DNA of 64,000 nucleotides, taken from the NCBI RefSeq assembly GCF_034421375.1, contig NZ_CP139779.1, forward strand, positions 2,976,001-3,040,000, read 5' to 3'. Source of the stretch: Microbacterium invictum. GTDB taxonomy: Bacteria > Actinomycetota > Actinomycetes > Actinomycetales > Microbacteriaceae. The notes under the pieces are model-generated. The model searched no databases. It saw only the letters and a program-made list of their open reading frames with translations, and was not told the origin of the DNA. This document shows positions 1-7,653 of this stretch, piece after piece. The number at the start of each line of letters is the position of its first letter. Positions within the stretch are counted from its first letter, which is position 1. The position numbers and the translations under genes are program-made.

Positions 1-1
1 A

Positions 2-511
2 CTCGCGGCGGCCCTGCTCGCGGGCTCGTCGATCGTCGGAGGTGCGCTCGCGCCCTGGGTGCGGAAACTCTTCCAGCGCCGCACCACCGTCATCCTCATC
101 GCGACCGTGGGGAGCATCTTCGTCCTCGTCGTGCTCGGACTCGTTCAGAACTTCTGGGTCGCGGTCGTCCTGCTCGCCGCCTGGGGCATCGTCTCGGCCA
201 TCGACGACCCCGTGCGCCGCGCGTACCTCAACGACATGATCCCGTCTCAGCAGCGGGCCACGGTGCTGTCGTTCGACTCGCTGCTCGGCTCAGGCGGCGG
301 GGTGGTGTGGCAGCCGGTGCTCGGGCGTGCCGCCGACATCGGCGGATACGGGCAGTCACTGCTGTGGAGCGGGGTGATCAGCGCCGTCGCCGTCCCGTTC
401 GTGCTGCTCAGCCGGGCGGAGAAGAACCCGGCAGACGAGGTGACGTCGGTGAGTCCCAGCGCCGAAGTGGTGACGGATGCCGGGCCCGACCCGTCGCTGG
501 ATGTGACGTGA
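2..511 (+). CDS. MFS transporter, C-terminal part (5' end outside window)
   Basis: The reading frame is already open at the left edge, and 169 residues up to the TGA stop are visible. They hold several hydrophobic membrane segments (for example around VILIATVGSIFVLVVLGLV) and a polar loop with DDPVRRAYLNDMIP, a layout typical of the C-terminal half of major facilitator superfamily permeases related to macrolide or siderophore exporters. A short acidic cytoplasmic tail ends the protein. The substrate cannot be read from this piece. It converges with the methionine aminopeptidase gene, with a gap of 9 bp. Internal ATG codons exist, but the frame is continuous upstream, so this is a partial gene rather than a short one. 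Confidence 0.8.
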   Translation, partial: LAAALLAGSSIVGGALAPWVRKLFQRRTTVILIATVGSIFVLVVLGLVQNFWVAVVLLAAWGIVSAIDDPVRRAYLNDMIPSQQRATVLSFDSLLGSGGGVVWQPVLGRAADIGGYGQSLLWSGVISAVAVPFVLLSRAEKNPADEVTSVSPSAEVVTDAGPDPSLDVT

Positions 512-520
512 GGGCTGGCG

Positions 521-1315
521 CTATCGCGCGACGGTCAGGATCTCGGCGTCATCGTCGGTGATGGCGATGGTGTGCTCGGTGTGCGCGGTGCGGCATCCGG
601 TGGCGCTTCGCAGGGTCCAGCCGTCGGGATCGGTGATCAGAACGTCGGTGTCCGCCATCACCCAGGGTTCCAGAGCGAGGAGGAGGCCCGGCCGCAGCGT
701 GTAGCCCCGCCCCGGGCGGCCGATGTTCGCCACGTGCGGGTCGCCGTGCATGGTGGTGCCGATGCCGTGGCCGCCGAACTCCGTGTTCACGAGGTACCCG
801 GCATCGGTGAGCACGGCGCCGATCGCGAAAGAGATGTCGCCGATGCGATTGCCCGCACGGGCGACCTCGATGCCGGCGGCGAGCGCGCGCTGGGTGACGG
901 CGATGAGCGCGGCGTCTTCGGCGCTTCCGCCGCTAACGGTGGTGTCGGAGTCATCCGCCCCGACGATGAAACTGATGGCGGCGTCGGCGGCGATGCCGTT
1001 CTTCAGCACCGCGAGGTCGAGGGTGAGGAGGTCTCCCGACTGGAGGGCGTAGTCATGCGGCATCCCATGCAGAACCGCATCGTTCATGGCCGTGCAGATG
1101 TAGTGACCGAAGGGACCGTTGCCGAAGGATGGTGCGTAGTCGACGTAGCAGGATTGTGCGCCCGCCTTCTCGATGAGCTGCCGCGCCCACTCATCGATCT
1201 CGAGCAGGTTCACGCCGACGGTGACGCGCTCGCGCAGCTCCTGCAGCGTCGCCCCCACGATCGCACCTGCGGAACGAGCATGGTGGAGTTGGCGGGCGTT
1301 CAGGATCTCGATCAT
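521..1315 (-). CDS. map: Type I methionine aminopeptidase
   Basis: This cytosolic metallopeptidase removes the initiator Met from nascent proteins. The 264-residue chain has the usual type I length, and all five metal ligands of the pita-bread fold can be placed: Asp in LLTLDLAVL, Asp in GIAADAAISF, His in GGHGIGTTMHGD, Glu in LLLALEPWV and Glu in TAHTEHTIAI. The start is taken at the ATG of MIEILNARQL, which matches the family N-terminus. An upstream in-frame start at 1396 would add an arginine/proline-rich stretch and run into the divergent XRE gene. The adjacent regulator and the palindrome between the two genes suggest that this copy is regulated, perhaps a second map paralogue rather than the housekeeping one; that last point is inference. 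Confidence 0.93.
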   Translation of the reverse strand: MIEILNARQLHHARSAGAIVGATLQELRERVTVGVNLLEIDEWARQLIEKAGAQSCYVDYAPSFGNGPFGHYICTAMNDAVLHGMPHDYALQSGDLLTLDLAVLKNGIAADAAISFIVGADDSDTTVSGGSAEDAALIAVTQRALAAGIEVARAGNRIGDISFAIGAVLTDAGYLVNTEFGGHGIGTTMHGDPHVANIGRPGRGYTLRPGLLLALEPWVMADTDVLITDPDGWTLRSATGCRTAHTEHTIAITDDDAEILTVAR

Positions 1316-1350
1316 GGGGCGCTTTCGGGGTGGGGTGGGGCCAGGCTGGG

Positions 1351-1380
1351 CGGTATAAGAATACCGGGCAGATAATACCG
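1351..1380. promoter_or_regulatory. Candidate XRE operator in the map/XRE divergent region
   Basis: The perfect inverted repeat CGGTAT-AAGA-ATACCG lies at 1351-1366, and a third half-site ATACCG lies at 1375-1380, 14 bp from the second. The site sits 35 bp upstream of map and just before the TAGGCT -10 box (1382-1387) of the XRE gene. Its placement fits autoregulation and shared control of both genes. Confidence 0.5.
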
Positions 1381-1394
1381 CTAGGCTACTCGCC

Positions 1395-1661
1395 ATGATG
1401 GTGCGCCTGCCTCACACGCCCGAGACCCTCGCGCGGGGCCGACGCGTCGGCGCCTTCCTCCGCGAGGCCCGGGGTGACCGGTCGATCGTCGAGGTCGCCG
1501 CGTGTGCGGGGATCTCCGGAGAGACCCTGCGCAAGATCGAGACGGGTCGCCTCCCCACCCCGTCGTTCGAGACGGTGGCCGCCGTCGCCGCTGCGCTGCA
1601 CCTGTCGCTGGATGACATCGCCCAGCGCGCTCGCGGGGAAGACGTCGCGCTTTCGGCGTGA
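1395..1661 (+). CDS. XRE-family helix-turn-helix regulator
   Basis: This small DNA-binding protein of 88 residues is almost entirely one Cro/C1-type HTH domain. Helices 2 and 3 are seen in VEVAACAGISGETLRKIETG, followed by the family PTPSFETVAAVAAALHLSLDD stretch. There is no effector domain, so it probably acts as a constitutive or autoregulated repressor. Two ATGs are adjacent (1395 and 1398). There is no Shine-Dalgarno sequence, but TAGGCT ends 7 nt before 1395, so the transcript is probably leaderless. It is divergent from map, with a dyad in between, which makes map the most likely target besides itself. The role assignment rests on context only. Confidence 0.85.
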   Translation: MMVRLPHTPETLARGRRVGAFLREARGDRSIVEVAACAGISGETLRKIETGRLPTPSFETVAAVAAALHLSLDDIAQRARGEDVALSA

Positions 1662-1717
1662 GGCGAAACGCGCGGGAAAGGCGACGGTCATCATCCGCAA
1701 TGCCCGCTTCGACGCGC

Positions 1718-2404
1718 CTACCTCAGGGCGATCGTGGTGACCGTCACGCTGTTGACGATCATCGCCATGACGGTCCGCTCGACCGCTTCACCGGCGCCGG
1801 CAGCACCCCAGTCGCCGCGCTCCAGCTCCTCTGCCCGCGTGATCACCGCCGATTTCCAGGGAATGGCGGGATGGAACTGAGGCAGGGTTCCGCTCGCTGA
1901 GAGCAGCCCCGTCAGGGCGGCAGTGCGGGCGGAAGGCGACGCACCGTCGACCAGGACGCCTCGGATCTCGGCGAGCAGATCGTTACGACGACCCGTTCCG
2001 CCATCCTTCAGCACGGTGGTGGAAAAGATCCCGAGCGTCTTCTTCGCCTCCGTCCGCAGCTCTCCCCGCGCGACGAGGCGATCGATGAGGGGCTGCCGGA
2101 GCGTCGGACCGATCGCCGGCAGGACCGTCTGCACTCCCCGCGGCTTGTCTTGGACGGAGGTCCACGCGGCGCGAAGGATCTCGTCGGACGGTGCGCGGTC
2201 GGGCACGGCCGCCATGTTCACGGTGCCGCTCCAGGTCTTCTTTGTCGTGACGCGCTGCTCGAGGCCGAGCTGGGCGAGAACAGCCCCGCCCAGCACGTAG
2301 AAGAGCGTGTTCTCGCCGGCGATGGTTCCCGAGTCGGGTTGGAAGAGGAGGAGAAGCAGGTCCTCCGCGATCGTCGGCGAATCCTGTGGGCGAGAGTCGT
2401 TCAT
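1718..2404 (-). CDS. GPP34 (GOLPH3/Vps74-like) family protein
   Basis: The 228-residue protein matches the GPP34 family. It has the N-terminal TIAEDLLLLLFQPDSGTI and GENTLFYVLGGAVLAQL segments, a central RLVARGELRTEAKKTLGIF region and a helical C-terminus. Eukaryotic members bind phosphoinositides at the Golgi. Bacterial members are common in actinobacteria, but their function is not established. Its start codon overlaps the stop of the MerR gene by 4 bp (ATGA), so the two are translationally coupled and belong to the same MerR-controlled operon. It has no signal peptide or clear membrane helix. A role in membrane or envelope stress is a guess from the company it keeps (lipoprotein hydrolase and beta-lactamase). 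Confidence 0.85.
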   Translation of the reverse strand: MNDSRPQDSPTIAEDLLLLLFQPDSGTIAGENTLFYVLGGAVLAQLGLEQRVTTKKTWSGTVNMAAVPDRAPSDEILRAAWTSVQDKPRGVQTVLPAIGPTLRQPLIDRLVARGELRTEAKKTLGIFSTTVLKDGGTGRRNDLLAEIRGVLVDGASPSARTAALTGLLSASGTLPQFHPAIPWKSAVITRAEELERGDWGAAGAGEAVERTVMAMIVNSVTVTTIALR

Positions 2405-3174
2405 CCTTCGTCCTCCTTGTTCGCGAGGGCGCGTTCGAACGCGCCCAGCTGCCCGAATTGACCGGTGGCGATCAGGTTCGCCCGGTGCAGCACCTCGAGC
2501 TGGGCGAGGTTGTACAGCTCTCCCACCGCCCGACCGACCGTCGCTTCGGCGTCCGCCGCGTCGTGGCGGGCATATGCACCCGGGTCACGCAGCCACGGGT
2601 AGGCTTCCCGCGCCTCCGCCAGATCCGGTGCCAACTCCTCGCCGAGGCGGCGCCGCGTGTCACGGTCGGCGTCGGCCGGCAACGCCACGAGCTCAGCCTC
2701 CGCCGCGGACACGGGATTGTCACGGATCATCCGCTCCAGCTCGCCGATCGCCTCGTCGTCGAAGACACGCGAGTAGATCATCACCAGCGACTGATCCGGC
2801 TCGGTGAGCCGGTCGGCGAGAGGCGCGAAGCGAGCGGGAAGCGCTGCGGGAGAACGATGCTGCAGGATGACGGCGAGCTCCTCGCGAACCCGCTGCAGCC
2901 GCGCGATGGTCGCCGCCAGCTCGGCATCGAGCACCGCGATGGCGTCGTCGGGGCGCTCTTCGGATCGGTCCAGCGTCGCGATCTGCGAGAGCGGGACGCC
3001 GAGCTCGGCCAGCCGCACGATCTGCAGCAGCCGGATGAGGTGCGGCACCTGGTATTGCTTGTACCCGTTCGACAGCCGCTCGGGCTCCTCGAGCAGACCG
3101 ACCTTGTGATAGTGACGCACGGCCTTGACCGTGGTGCCGGCCAGGTCGGCGAGCTGACGCGTGCTCCAAGCCAT
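2401..3174 (-). CDS. MerR-family transcriptional regulator with long effector domain
   Basis: The N-terminal ~70 residues form a MerR winged HTH (TRQLADLAGTTVKAVRHYHK, then GYKQYQVPHLIRLLQIVRLAELG), followed by the dimerisation helix and about 150 residues of helical sequence unlike the metal-binding MerR tails (no Cys pair). That fits a ligand-sensing effector domain as in TipA- or BmrR-like activators. The ATG at 3174 was chosen because GAGGAGC lies 6-7 nt upstream and the protein then begins at the HTH. The longer frame from 3222 lacks a ribosome site. The gene has its own 19-bp-spacer promoter and is followed by the GPP34 gene with a 4-bp overlap. It probably controls itself and the divergent hydrolase/beta-lactamase operon. 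Confidence 0.92.
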   Translation of the reverse strand: MAWSTRQLADLAGTTVKAVRHYHKVGLLEEPERLSNGYKQYQVPHLIRLLQIVRLAELGVPLSQIATLDRSEERPDDAIAVLDAELAATIARLQRVREELAVILQHRSPAALPARFAPLADRLTEPDQSLVMIYSRVFDDEAIGELERMIRDNPVSAAEAELVALPADADRDTRRRLGEELAPDLAEAREAYPWLRDPGAYARHDAADAEATVGRAVGELYNLAQLEVLHRANLIATGQFGQLGAFERALANKEDEG

Positions 3175-3210
3175 GGTCGAGCTCCTCGTGGTTCGTTGTG
3201 CGCAGCATCC

Positions 3211-3241
3211 ATTCCAAACCATGCCCCAGGGGCACGGTCAA
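3211..3241 (-). promoter_or_regulatory. MerR-type promoter of the merR-gpp34 operon (19-bp spacer)
   Basis: On the minus strand, -35 TTGACC (3241-3236) and -10 TGGAAT (3216-3211) are separated by 19 bp, the overlong spacing typical of MerR-controlled promoters. A near-perfect dyad fills the spacer: ACCGTGCCCC followed by TGGGGCATGGT. Expected transcription start is near 3204, giving a leader of about 30 nt with a good ribosome binding site. Confidence 0.7.
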
Positions 3242-3255
3242 CATCCGGCCCGGAC

Positions 3256-3286
3256 TTGACCCTGCCCCGAGGGCACGGTCTGAGGT
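3256..3286 (+). promoter_or_regulatory. MerR-type promoter of the hydrolase/beta-lactamase operon (19-bp spacer)
   Basis: On the plus strand, -35 TTGACC (3256-3261) and -10 TGAGGT (3281-3286) enclose a 19-bp spacer that carries the dyad ACCCTGCCCC / GAGGGCACGGT, nearly identical to the copy at 3217-3235. The -10 ends 7 nt before the GTG at 3294, so the mRNA should be leaderless and that GTG should be the start. Confidence 0.7.
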
Positions 3287-3293
3287 GGGAGTC

Positions 3294-5057
3294 GTGCATA
3301 CGTCCTCTCCGCTTCGCCGCCGTCCCCTCGCCCTGACCCTCGCCCTCGGGGCGATCATCCCCCTCGCGATCGGCCTCGCAGCCTGCACCGAAGCCCCCGC
3401 GGCGACGGTCGCCGGCGACACCGAGGCCGTCACCCACGACGAGAACGACCGCGTCCCCGAGGGCGCAGCCTGGACCCAGCACTACTTCTCGTCGGCACCG
3501 GGCCTCGACGGTGAGGAGGTCGAGCTGCACGCCGACGTCCTGCTTCCCGACGACCTCGACGAGGGCGAGCAGGTTCCGGTCATCCTTTCGGTGGGATCGT
3601 ACTTCGGCCACTCCGGCGAGATCACCGACGAGGACTGGACCCATCCCGGCCCTTCGGACCGGTTCGCCGACCTCATCGAGGGCGGCGATCTGTTCGACGA
3701 GCGCTACGCATTCGTCATGGTCGACCTGCGCGGCTTCGGTGGATCGACCGGATGCCTGGACTTCATGGGCGACGGCGAGCAGGCCGACGTCGCCGCGGCG
3801 ATCGAGTGGGCGGCGTCACAGCCCTGGTCGACGGGCGACGTGGGCATGTACGGCAAGTCATACGACGCCATCACCGGGATCGTCGGCACCGTGCTCGAGC
3901 CGGAAAGCCTCCGGGCGGTCGTGGCGCAGGCGCCCATATGGGACATGTACCGGAACAATCGGTCGGGCGGCGTCCCCCGGCTGCCGCTCACCGTCGCCGT
4001 GCAGACCTACAACGAGATCGCGGCCCTGGAGCAGCTGCCGGCTGACACCGAGCGCTACCGCGAGAACGCTGCGTACGAGCAGTCGCATCCCGAATGTGTC
4101 GCGATCAACACGCTCAGTGCGCAGACCGCGGATCCGGCATCGCCGTATTGGACGAGCCGAGACTTCGCCGCGCGCGTCGACGGGTCGACGACCCCGCTGC
4201 TGTTCACGCAGGGGTGGGCGGAGTGGAACACCGAGTCGGAGGCGATGGAGGAGTTCCTCGCGAACCACGAGGGCCCGGTTCGGGGCTGGTTCGGGCCCTG
4301 GGATCACATCCGAGGCAACGAGGTGGATGAAGACGGCACCGTGGAGACCGGCCGCGAGGGGTGGTTCGACGAGGTGATGGCGTTCTACGACGAGCACCTC
4401 AAGGGTGTCGAGCCGACCGAGGAACACCCCGCCTTCGTGATCCAGGACAACATGGGGTCGTGGCGGGCGCAGGACGACTGGCCCCTGGTGGACGCCGCCG
4501 TGGACCTCAGCCTGGAGGGAGGCTCGTACCTCGACGACGGGGCCGAGGGCGACCCGACCGTCGACACCGGCAACCGCTTCGTGCAGACCTCGGCGCCCGT
4601 GTCCGCAGACACCAGGTTCACGGGCACCCCCTCGATGTCGCTCACGTCGGAGGGCCACGGCAACCTGATGGTGAAGCTGTACGACGTCGCCCCCGACGGC
4701 ACCGCCGTGCTGATCAACGAGCAGGTCGCCGCCGTGACTCCGGGAGAGGTGACGCTGGAGATGAAGGCCGGCGACTGGTGGTTGGCTGCCGGGCACGCGC
4801 TGGCCGTACAGATCGGTACCATCGAAGCCGGTCCGCTGAGCGACTGGATCGACACTCCGTCGAACGAGCGCGTCGCGGTCTCGGACGTGCAACTGCAGCT
4901 CGCGCTGCAGGACCCCGCCGCCGATGTCGACATCCCCGGCGAGCGGGCACTGTACCTCGACAGCTACCTCGCCATCTCGACCGCCACGCTCCCTGAGGCG
5001 CCAACGACCTTCACGATCGACGGCGCGGAGGGCGGCACATCTTCAGGAGGGGAATGA
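3294..5057 (+). CDS. CocE/NonD-type (X-Pro dipeptidyl-peptidase family) hydrolase, lipoprotein
   Basis: The 587-residue protein begins with a lipoprotein signal (basic RRR, hydrophobic [16 protein letters not shown], lipobox LAAC), so it should sit on the outer face of the membrane. The alpha/beta hydrolase domain has the family nucleophile elbow GKSYDA (Ser ~189) and the His motif GPWDH (His ~338). A C-terminal jelly-roll domain follows, as in CocE, PepX and alpha-amino-acid ester hydrolases. At the acid position, where the family usually has Asp in GW-x-D, this protein reads GWAEWN (Glu ~310). The GTG at 3294 follows a MerR-type -10 box by 7 nt. The stop overlaps the beta-lactamase start (ATGA). 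Substrates in the family are esters and amides, including beta-lactam side chains; the true substrate here is unknown. Confidence 0.85.
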   Translation: MHTSSPLRRRPLALTLALGAIIPLAIGLAACTEAPAATVAGDTEAVTHDENDRVPEGAAWTQHYFSSAPGLDGEEVELHADVLLPDDLDEGEQVPVILSVGSYFGHSGEITDEDWTHPGPSDRFADLIEGGDLFDERYAFVMVDLRGFGGSTGCLDFMGDGEQADVAAAIEWAASQPWSTGDVGMYGKSYDAITGIVGTVLEPESLRAVVAQAPIWDMYRNNRSGGVPRLPLTVAVQTYNEIAALEQLPADTERYRENAAYEQSHPECVAINTLSAQTADPASPYWTSRDFAARVDGSTTPLLFTQGWAEWNTESEAMEEFLANHEGPVRGWFGPWDHIRGNEVDEDGTVETGREGWFDEVMAFYDEHLKGVEPTEEHPAFVIQDNMGSWRAQDDWPLVDAAVDLSLEGGSYLDDGAEGDPTVDTGNRFVQTSAPVSADTRFTGTPSMSLTSEGHGNLMVKLYDVAPDGTAVLINEQVAAVTPGEVTLEMKAGDWWLAAGHALAVQIGTIEAGPLSDWIDTPSNERVAVSDVQLQLALQDPAADVDIPGERALYLDSYLAISTATLPEAPTTFTIDGAEGGTSSGGE

Positions 5058-6004
5058 ACACCATCCCGTGGATCAGAGCCCTCGCGGGGGCGCTCGTTGC
5101 GGCATCCGTCCTTCTGATCGCGCCGGCCTGCGCGCCGTCGACGGAACTTCCGGATGCCGCGACACCGGCGCCGACGCCGACGCCAACGCCGACGCCCACG
5201 TCCACGTCCACCTCGAGCGCGATCGATCTGAGGGCCGAGCTCGGCGCACTCGAGGCGACGTACGACGCCCGCGTCGGGGTCTACGCCCTCGACACCTTGA
5301 CGGGCCAGACGGTGGCGCATCGCGCCGACGAGCGGTTCGCCTACGCCTCGACCTTCAAGGCGCTGTTGGCCGGCGTGGTCCTGTACGAGATCGACGACCT
5401 CGACCGCGTCGTGGCCTACGGCGGCGATGCGCTCGTGAGCTACTCCCCCGTCACCGAGCGGTATGTGGCGACCGGCTTGAGCGTCGGCGAGCTGGCCGAA
5501 GCGGCCGTTCGCGCGAGCGACAACACCGCCGCCAACCTGCTGCTCGACCAGCTGGGCGGGCCGGAGGGATTCGCCGCCGCACTCGCGCGATCGGGCGACG
5601 AGATCACCCAGCCCGAGCGCCGCGAGCCCGAGCTGAACTCGGCCGTGCCGGGCGATCCGCGCGACACCAGCACGCCTCGCGCGCTCGTGGATACGCTGCG
5701 GCAGTACGCCCTCGGAGACCTCCTGGCCGACGCCGAGAAGCAGACGCTGATCGACTGGATGAGCGGCAACAGTACGGGCGACACCCTCATCCGCGCCGGA
5801 GCTCCCGCGGGATGGACCGTCGCCGACAAGTCGGGCACGGGCGGTCACGGCACGCGCAACGACATCGGCATCGTCTGGCCTCCGGACGGCGAGCCGATCG
5901 TCATCGCCGTCCTCACGACGCGGGGTGTCGCCGACGCCGCCACCGACGACGCGCTGGTCGCCGAGGCGGCTGCCGTCGCGCTGGCGGGCCTCACGGAGGA
6001 GTAG
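5054..6004 (+). CDS. Class A beta-lactamase, exported (possible lipoprotein)
   Basis: This serine hydrolase should open the beta-lactam ring outside the membrane. All class A motifs are present in order: S-x-x-K as STFK (Ser ~99, Lys ~102), SDN (~155), E-x-x-L-N as EPELN with the general-base Glu ~193, and KSG (~259). The 316 residues include a signal peptide ending near PACAPS (an atypical lipobox with Cys 27) and a Pro/Thr-repeat linker before the catalytic domain, as in secreted actinobacterial enzymes. The ATG overlaps the stop of the CocE-like gene by 4 bp, so both are made from the MerR-controlled promoter. The complete Glu motif argues against a plain D-Ala-D-Ala carboxypeptidase. Confidence 0.92.
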   Translation: MNTIPWIRALAGALVAASVLLIAPACAPSTELPDAATPAPTPTPTPTPTSTSTSSAIDLRAELGALEATYDARVGVYALDTLTGQTVAHRADERFAYASTFKALLAGVVLYEIDDLDRVVAYGGDALVSYSPVTERYVATGLSVGELAEAAVRASDNTAANLLLDQLGGPEGFAAALARSGDEITQPERREPELNSAVPGDPRDTSTPRALVDTLRQYALGDLLADAEKQTLIDWMSGNSTGDTLIRAGAPAGWTVADKSGTGGHGTRNDIGIVWPPDGEPIVIAVLTTRGVADAATDDALVAEAAAVALAGLTEE

Positions 6005-6005
6005 C

Positions 6006-6971
6006 TCACCGACTGTCGATCCGGCCGATCCCCCCGCCGGCGCGCGCGAAGGTCTCACGAGCCTGGTGCCAGACCTGCGGGTCCCCACCGGCCGCCGCGC
6101 GCAGATAGGCCGCAGAAAGTCGGGCGAGAACGGCGACGCGCTCGGGATTCTCGTCGGTGGTCTCCGCCGCTTCCCAGCTCGGAATGCCCCCGAGCGAATG
6201 CTCGGCGCCGAACAGCGTGAGAAGGTCGGTCGCGCCGGCGCTGTGGACATACGCGTCGGTGAACCAGTCCGGCCCCCGACTCGACATCTTCGACTGATCC
6301 TGATCGCCCGCCACGACGAGAGTCGGGGTCGTCAGTTCGGCGAAGGACGGGTTCATGAAGGGGAAGTGCGCCTTCGCGAACGGATGCAGCTGCTCTCCCC
6401 CGAGCCCGGTCGCCGCGAGCAGGACGCCGGCGATGACGCGATCGTCGCCGTGGTCACCACCGACCACGCCGTCGGCGCCGACGGTGCGCGCGCCGAGGAG
6501 CAGCTGCACGGTCTGCGCACCCCAGGAGTGCCCCGCCGCGACGACAGCGGCGCGGTCGATACGGCCCGCCAGCCCCGGCATCGATCGATCGATCACGTCG
6601 AGCTGGTCGAGCACGGCCACGAGGTCATCCCGCCGCTGCAGCCAGATCGAACCGAACCGGTCGTCGTCGACGCCGATGCCGTGGCGGCGGGAGTCGAGGT
6701 GCGTGGGCTGGACCACGACGAAGCCCTGCGACGCCCAGAAGGTCGTGAGGGGAGCGTAACCGTCGAGCGACCAGCCGTTTCCGTGGGAGAACAGCAGAAC
6801 CGGCAGGTCGCGACCGTGCACGGGAGCCGAGACCCGCACCTCGAGCGGGAACGGTCGCGCCGGCGCTGCGAGGGTGACGGGAGCGACGGACACGACGGGC
6901 GCCGACGCGCCCAGCACGGTGTCGAGGGCGGCCACGATGGTCGAGTCGCGAAGCGGGGTGGGTGTATGCAC
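6006..6971 (-). CDS. Alpha/beta hydrolase (chlorophyllase/PAF-acetylhydrolase-like)
   Basis: The 321-residue cytoplasmic alpha/beta hydrolase shows the oxyanion-hole strand VLLFSHGNGWS, the nucleophile elbow GHSWGA, an acid in VAGDQDQSK and a His in GAEHSLGG, so the catalytic triad is complete. The domain order matches the chlorophyllase/PAF-AH/dienelactone-type group of esterases. No signal peptide is seen. It is divergent from the TetR gene at 7070, with two palindromes between them, and that regulator is its probable repressor. The substrate is unknown; small-ester or xenobiotic detoxification is plausible. The stop lies 1 bp from the convergent beta-lactamase stop. Confidence 0.85.
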   Translation of the reverse strand: MHTPTPLRDSTIVAALDTVLGASAPVVSVAPVTLAAPARPFPLEVRVSAPVHGRDLPVLLFSHGNGWSLDGYAPLTTFWASQGFVVVQPTHLDSRRHGIGVDDDRFGSIWLQRRDDLVAVLDQLDVIDRSMPGLAGRIDRAAVVAAGHSWGAQTVQLLLGARTVGADGVVGGDHGDDRVIAGVLLAATGLGGEQLHPFAKAHFPFMNPSFAELTTPTLVVAGDQDQSKMSSRGPDWFTDAYVHSAGATDLLTLFGAEHSLGGIPSWEAAETTDENPERVAVLARLSAAYLRAAAGGDPQVWHQARETFARAGGGIGRIDSR

Positions 6972-7020
6972 GAGGTCTCATTTCCGGGATGTCGGCGACT
7001 CCGCGATACTGAAGCGGAGC

Positions 7021-7052
7021 ATCGTTCCGCAACGATACGGAGCAGTGCTCCG
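7021..7052. promoter_or_regulatory. Candidate TetR operators between hydrolase and TetR genes
   Basis: There is a perfect 15-bp palindrome CGGAGCA-G-TGCTCCG at 7038-7052 and a second dyad ATCGTT-CCGC-AACGAT at 7021-7036. A lone CGGAGCA half-site occurs at 7015-7021. The first palindrome ends 17 nt before the TetR start codon and overlaps where its promoter must lie. Confidence 0.6.
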
Positions 7053-7069
7053 TTTTGCAAGGAGGGCTG

Positions 7070-7636
7070 ATGGCTGAGGTCGAGACGCGGGGCAGACGAC
7101 GCGACGCGCGACGCAACGAGGAAGCGATCCTCGAGGCCGCGGCGGCGGTGTTCGTCGAGGCAGGCATCCAGGCGCCCGTCCGGGCGGTCGCGGAGAGGGC
7201 AGGGGTGGGGATGGGCACGCTCTACCGCCACTTCCCCACTCGCGCCGACCTGGTCGTGGCGCTCTACCAGCATCAAATGGATGCCGCGGCAGCAGCCGGG
7301 CCGGCATTGCTACGCGAGAGCCCGACTCCGGCGGCGGCGCTGCACGCCTGGGTGACGCTCTTCGTGGAATTCCTCATCACGAAACATGGCCTGGCCGATG
7401 CCCTGCAGGGCGACACGGAGCGCTTCGGAGCGCTCCACCAGTCCCTCACCGACCGGCTGGTGCCCGTCTGCGCCGACCTGCTGCACGCCGCCGCGCCGCA
7501 CGGCGCCCCCGTCGAGGCGTACGCCTTCCTGCGGGGAATCGGCAACCTCTGCATCGGCGGCACGGCGCCCGGGTACGACCCGGAGCGCCTCGCGCACCTT
7601 CTCGTGGACGGCGCGTTGGTGTCATCCGGTTCCTGA
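7070..7636 (+). CDS. TetR/AcrR-family transcriptional regulator
   Basis: The 188-residue protein has an N-terminal TetR HTH (RRNEEAILEAAAAVFVEAGI, then VRAVAERAGVGMGTLYRHFP) and an alpha-helical ligand-binding C-terminal domain with a conserved AFLRGIGNLCIGG helix. The start is the ATG at 7070, preceded by AAGGAGGG at good spacing; a TTG five codons earlier lies upstream of that site and is not needed. It is divergent from the alpha/beta hydrolase, and the palindromes in between are its likely operators. The inducer is unknown, probably a small hydrophobic substrate of the hydrolase. Confidence 0.92.
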   Translation: MAEVETRGRRRDARRNEEAILEAAAAVFVEAGIQAPVRAVAERAGVGMGTLYRHFPTRADLVVALYQHQMDAAAAAGPALLRESPTPAAALHAWVTLFVEFLITKHGLADALQGDTERFGALHQSLTDRLVPVCADLLHAAAPHGAPVEAYAFLRGIGNLCIGGTAPGYDPERLAHLLVDGALVSSGS

Positions 7637-7653
7637 TTCAGGGCGCGTGACGC

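Noticed and set aside
1316..1396. Upstream extension of methionine aminopeptidase to 1396
   Set aside because: It adds a non-conserved Arg/Pro-rich leader, overlaps the divergent XRE start and would place the palindromic operator inside coding sequence.
3198..3293. 32-residue N-terminal extension of the CocE-like hydrolase
   Set aside because: This stretch carries both MerR-type promoters. The lipoprotein signal begins properly at GTG 3294, 7 nt after the -10 box.
5054..6004. D-Ala-D-Ala carboxypeptidase instead of beta-lactamase
   Set aside because: The E-x-x-L-N motif with the deacylating Glu, together with STFK, SDN and KSG in class A spacing, favours beta-lactamase.
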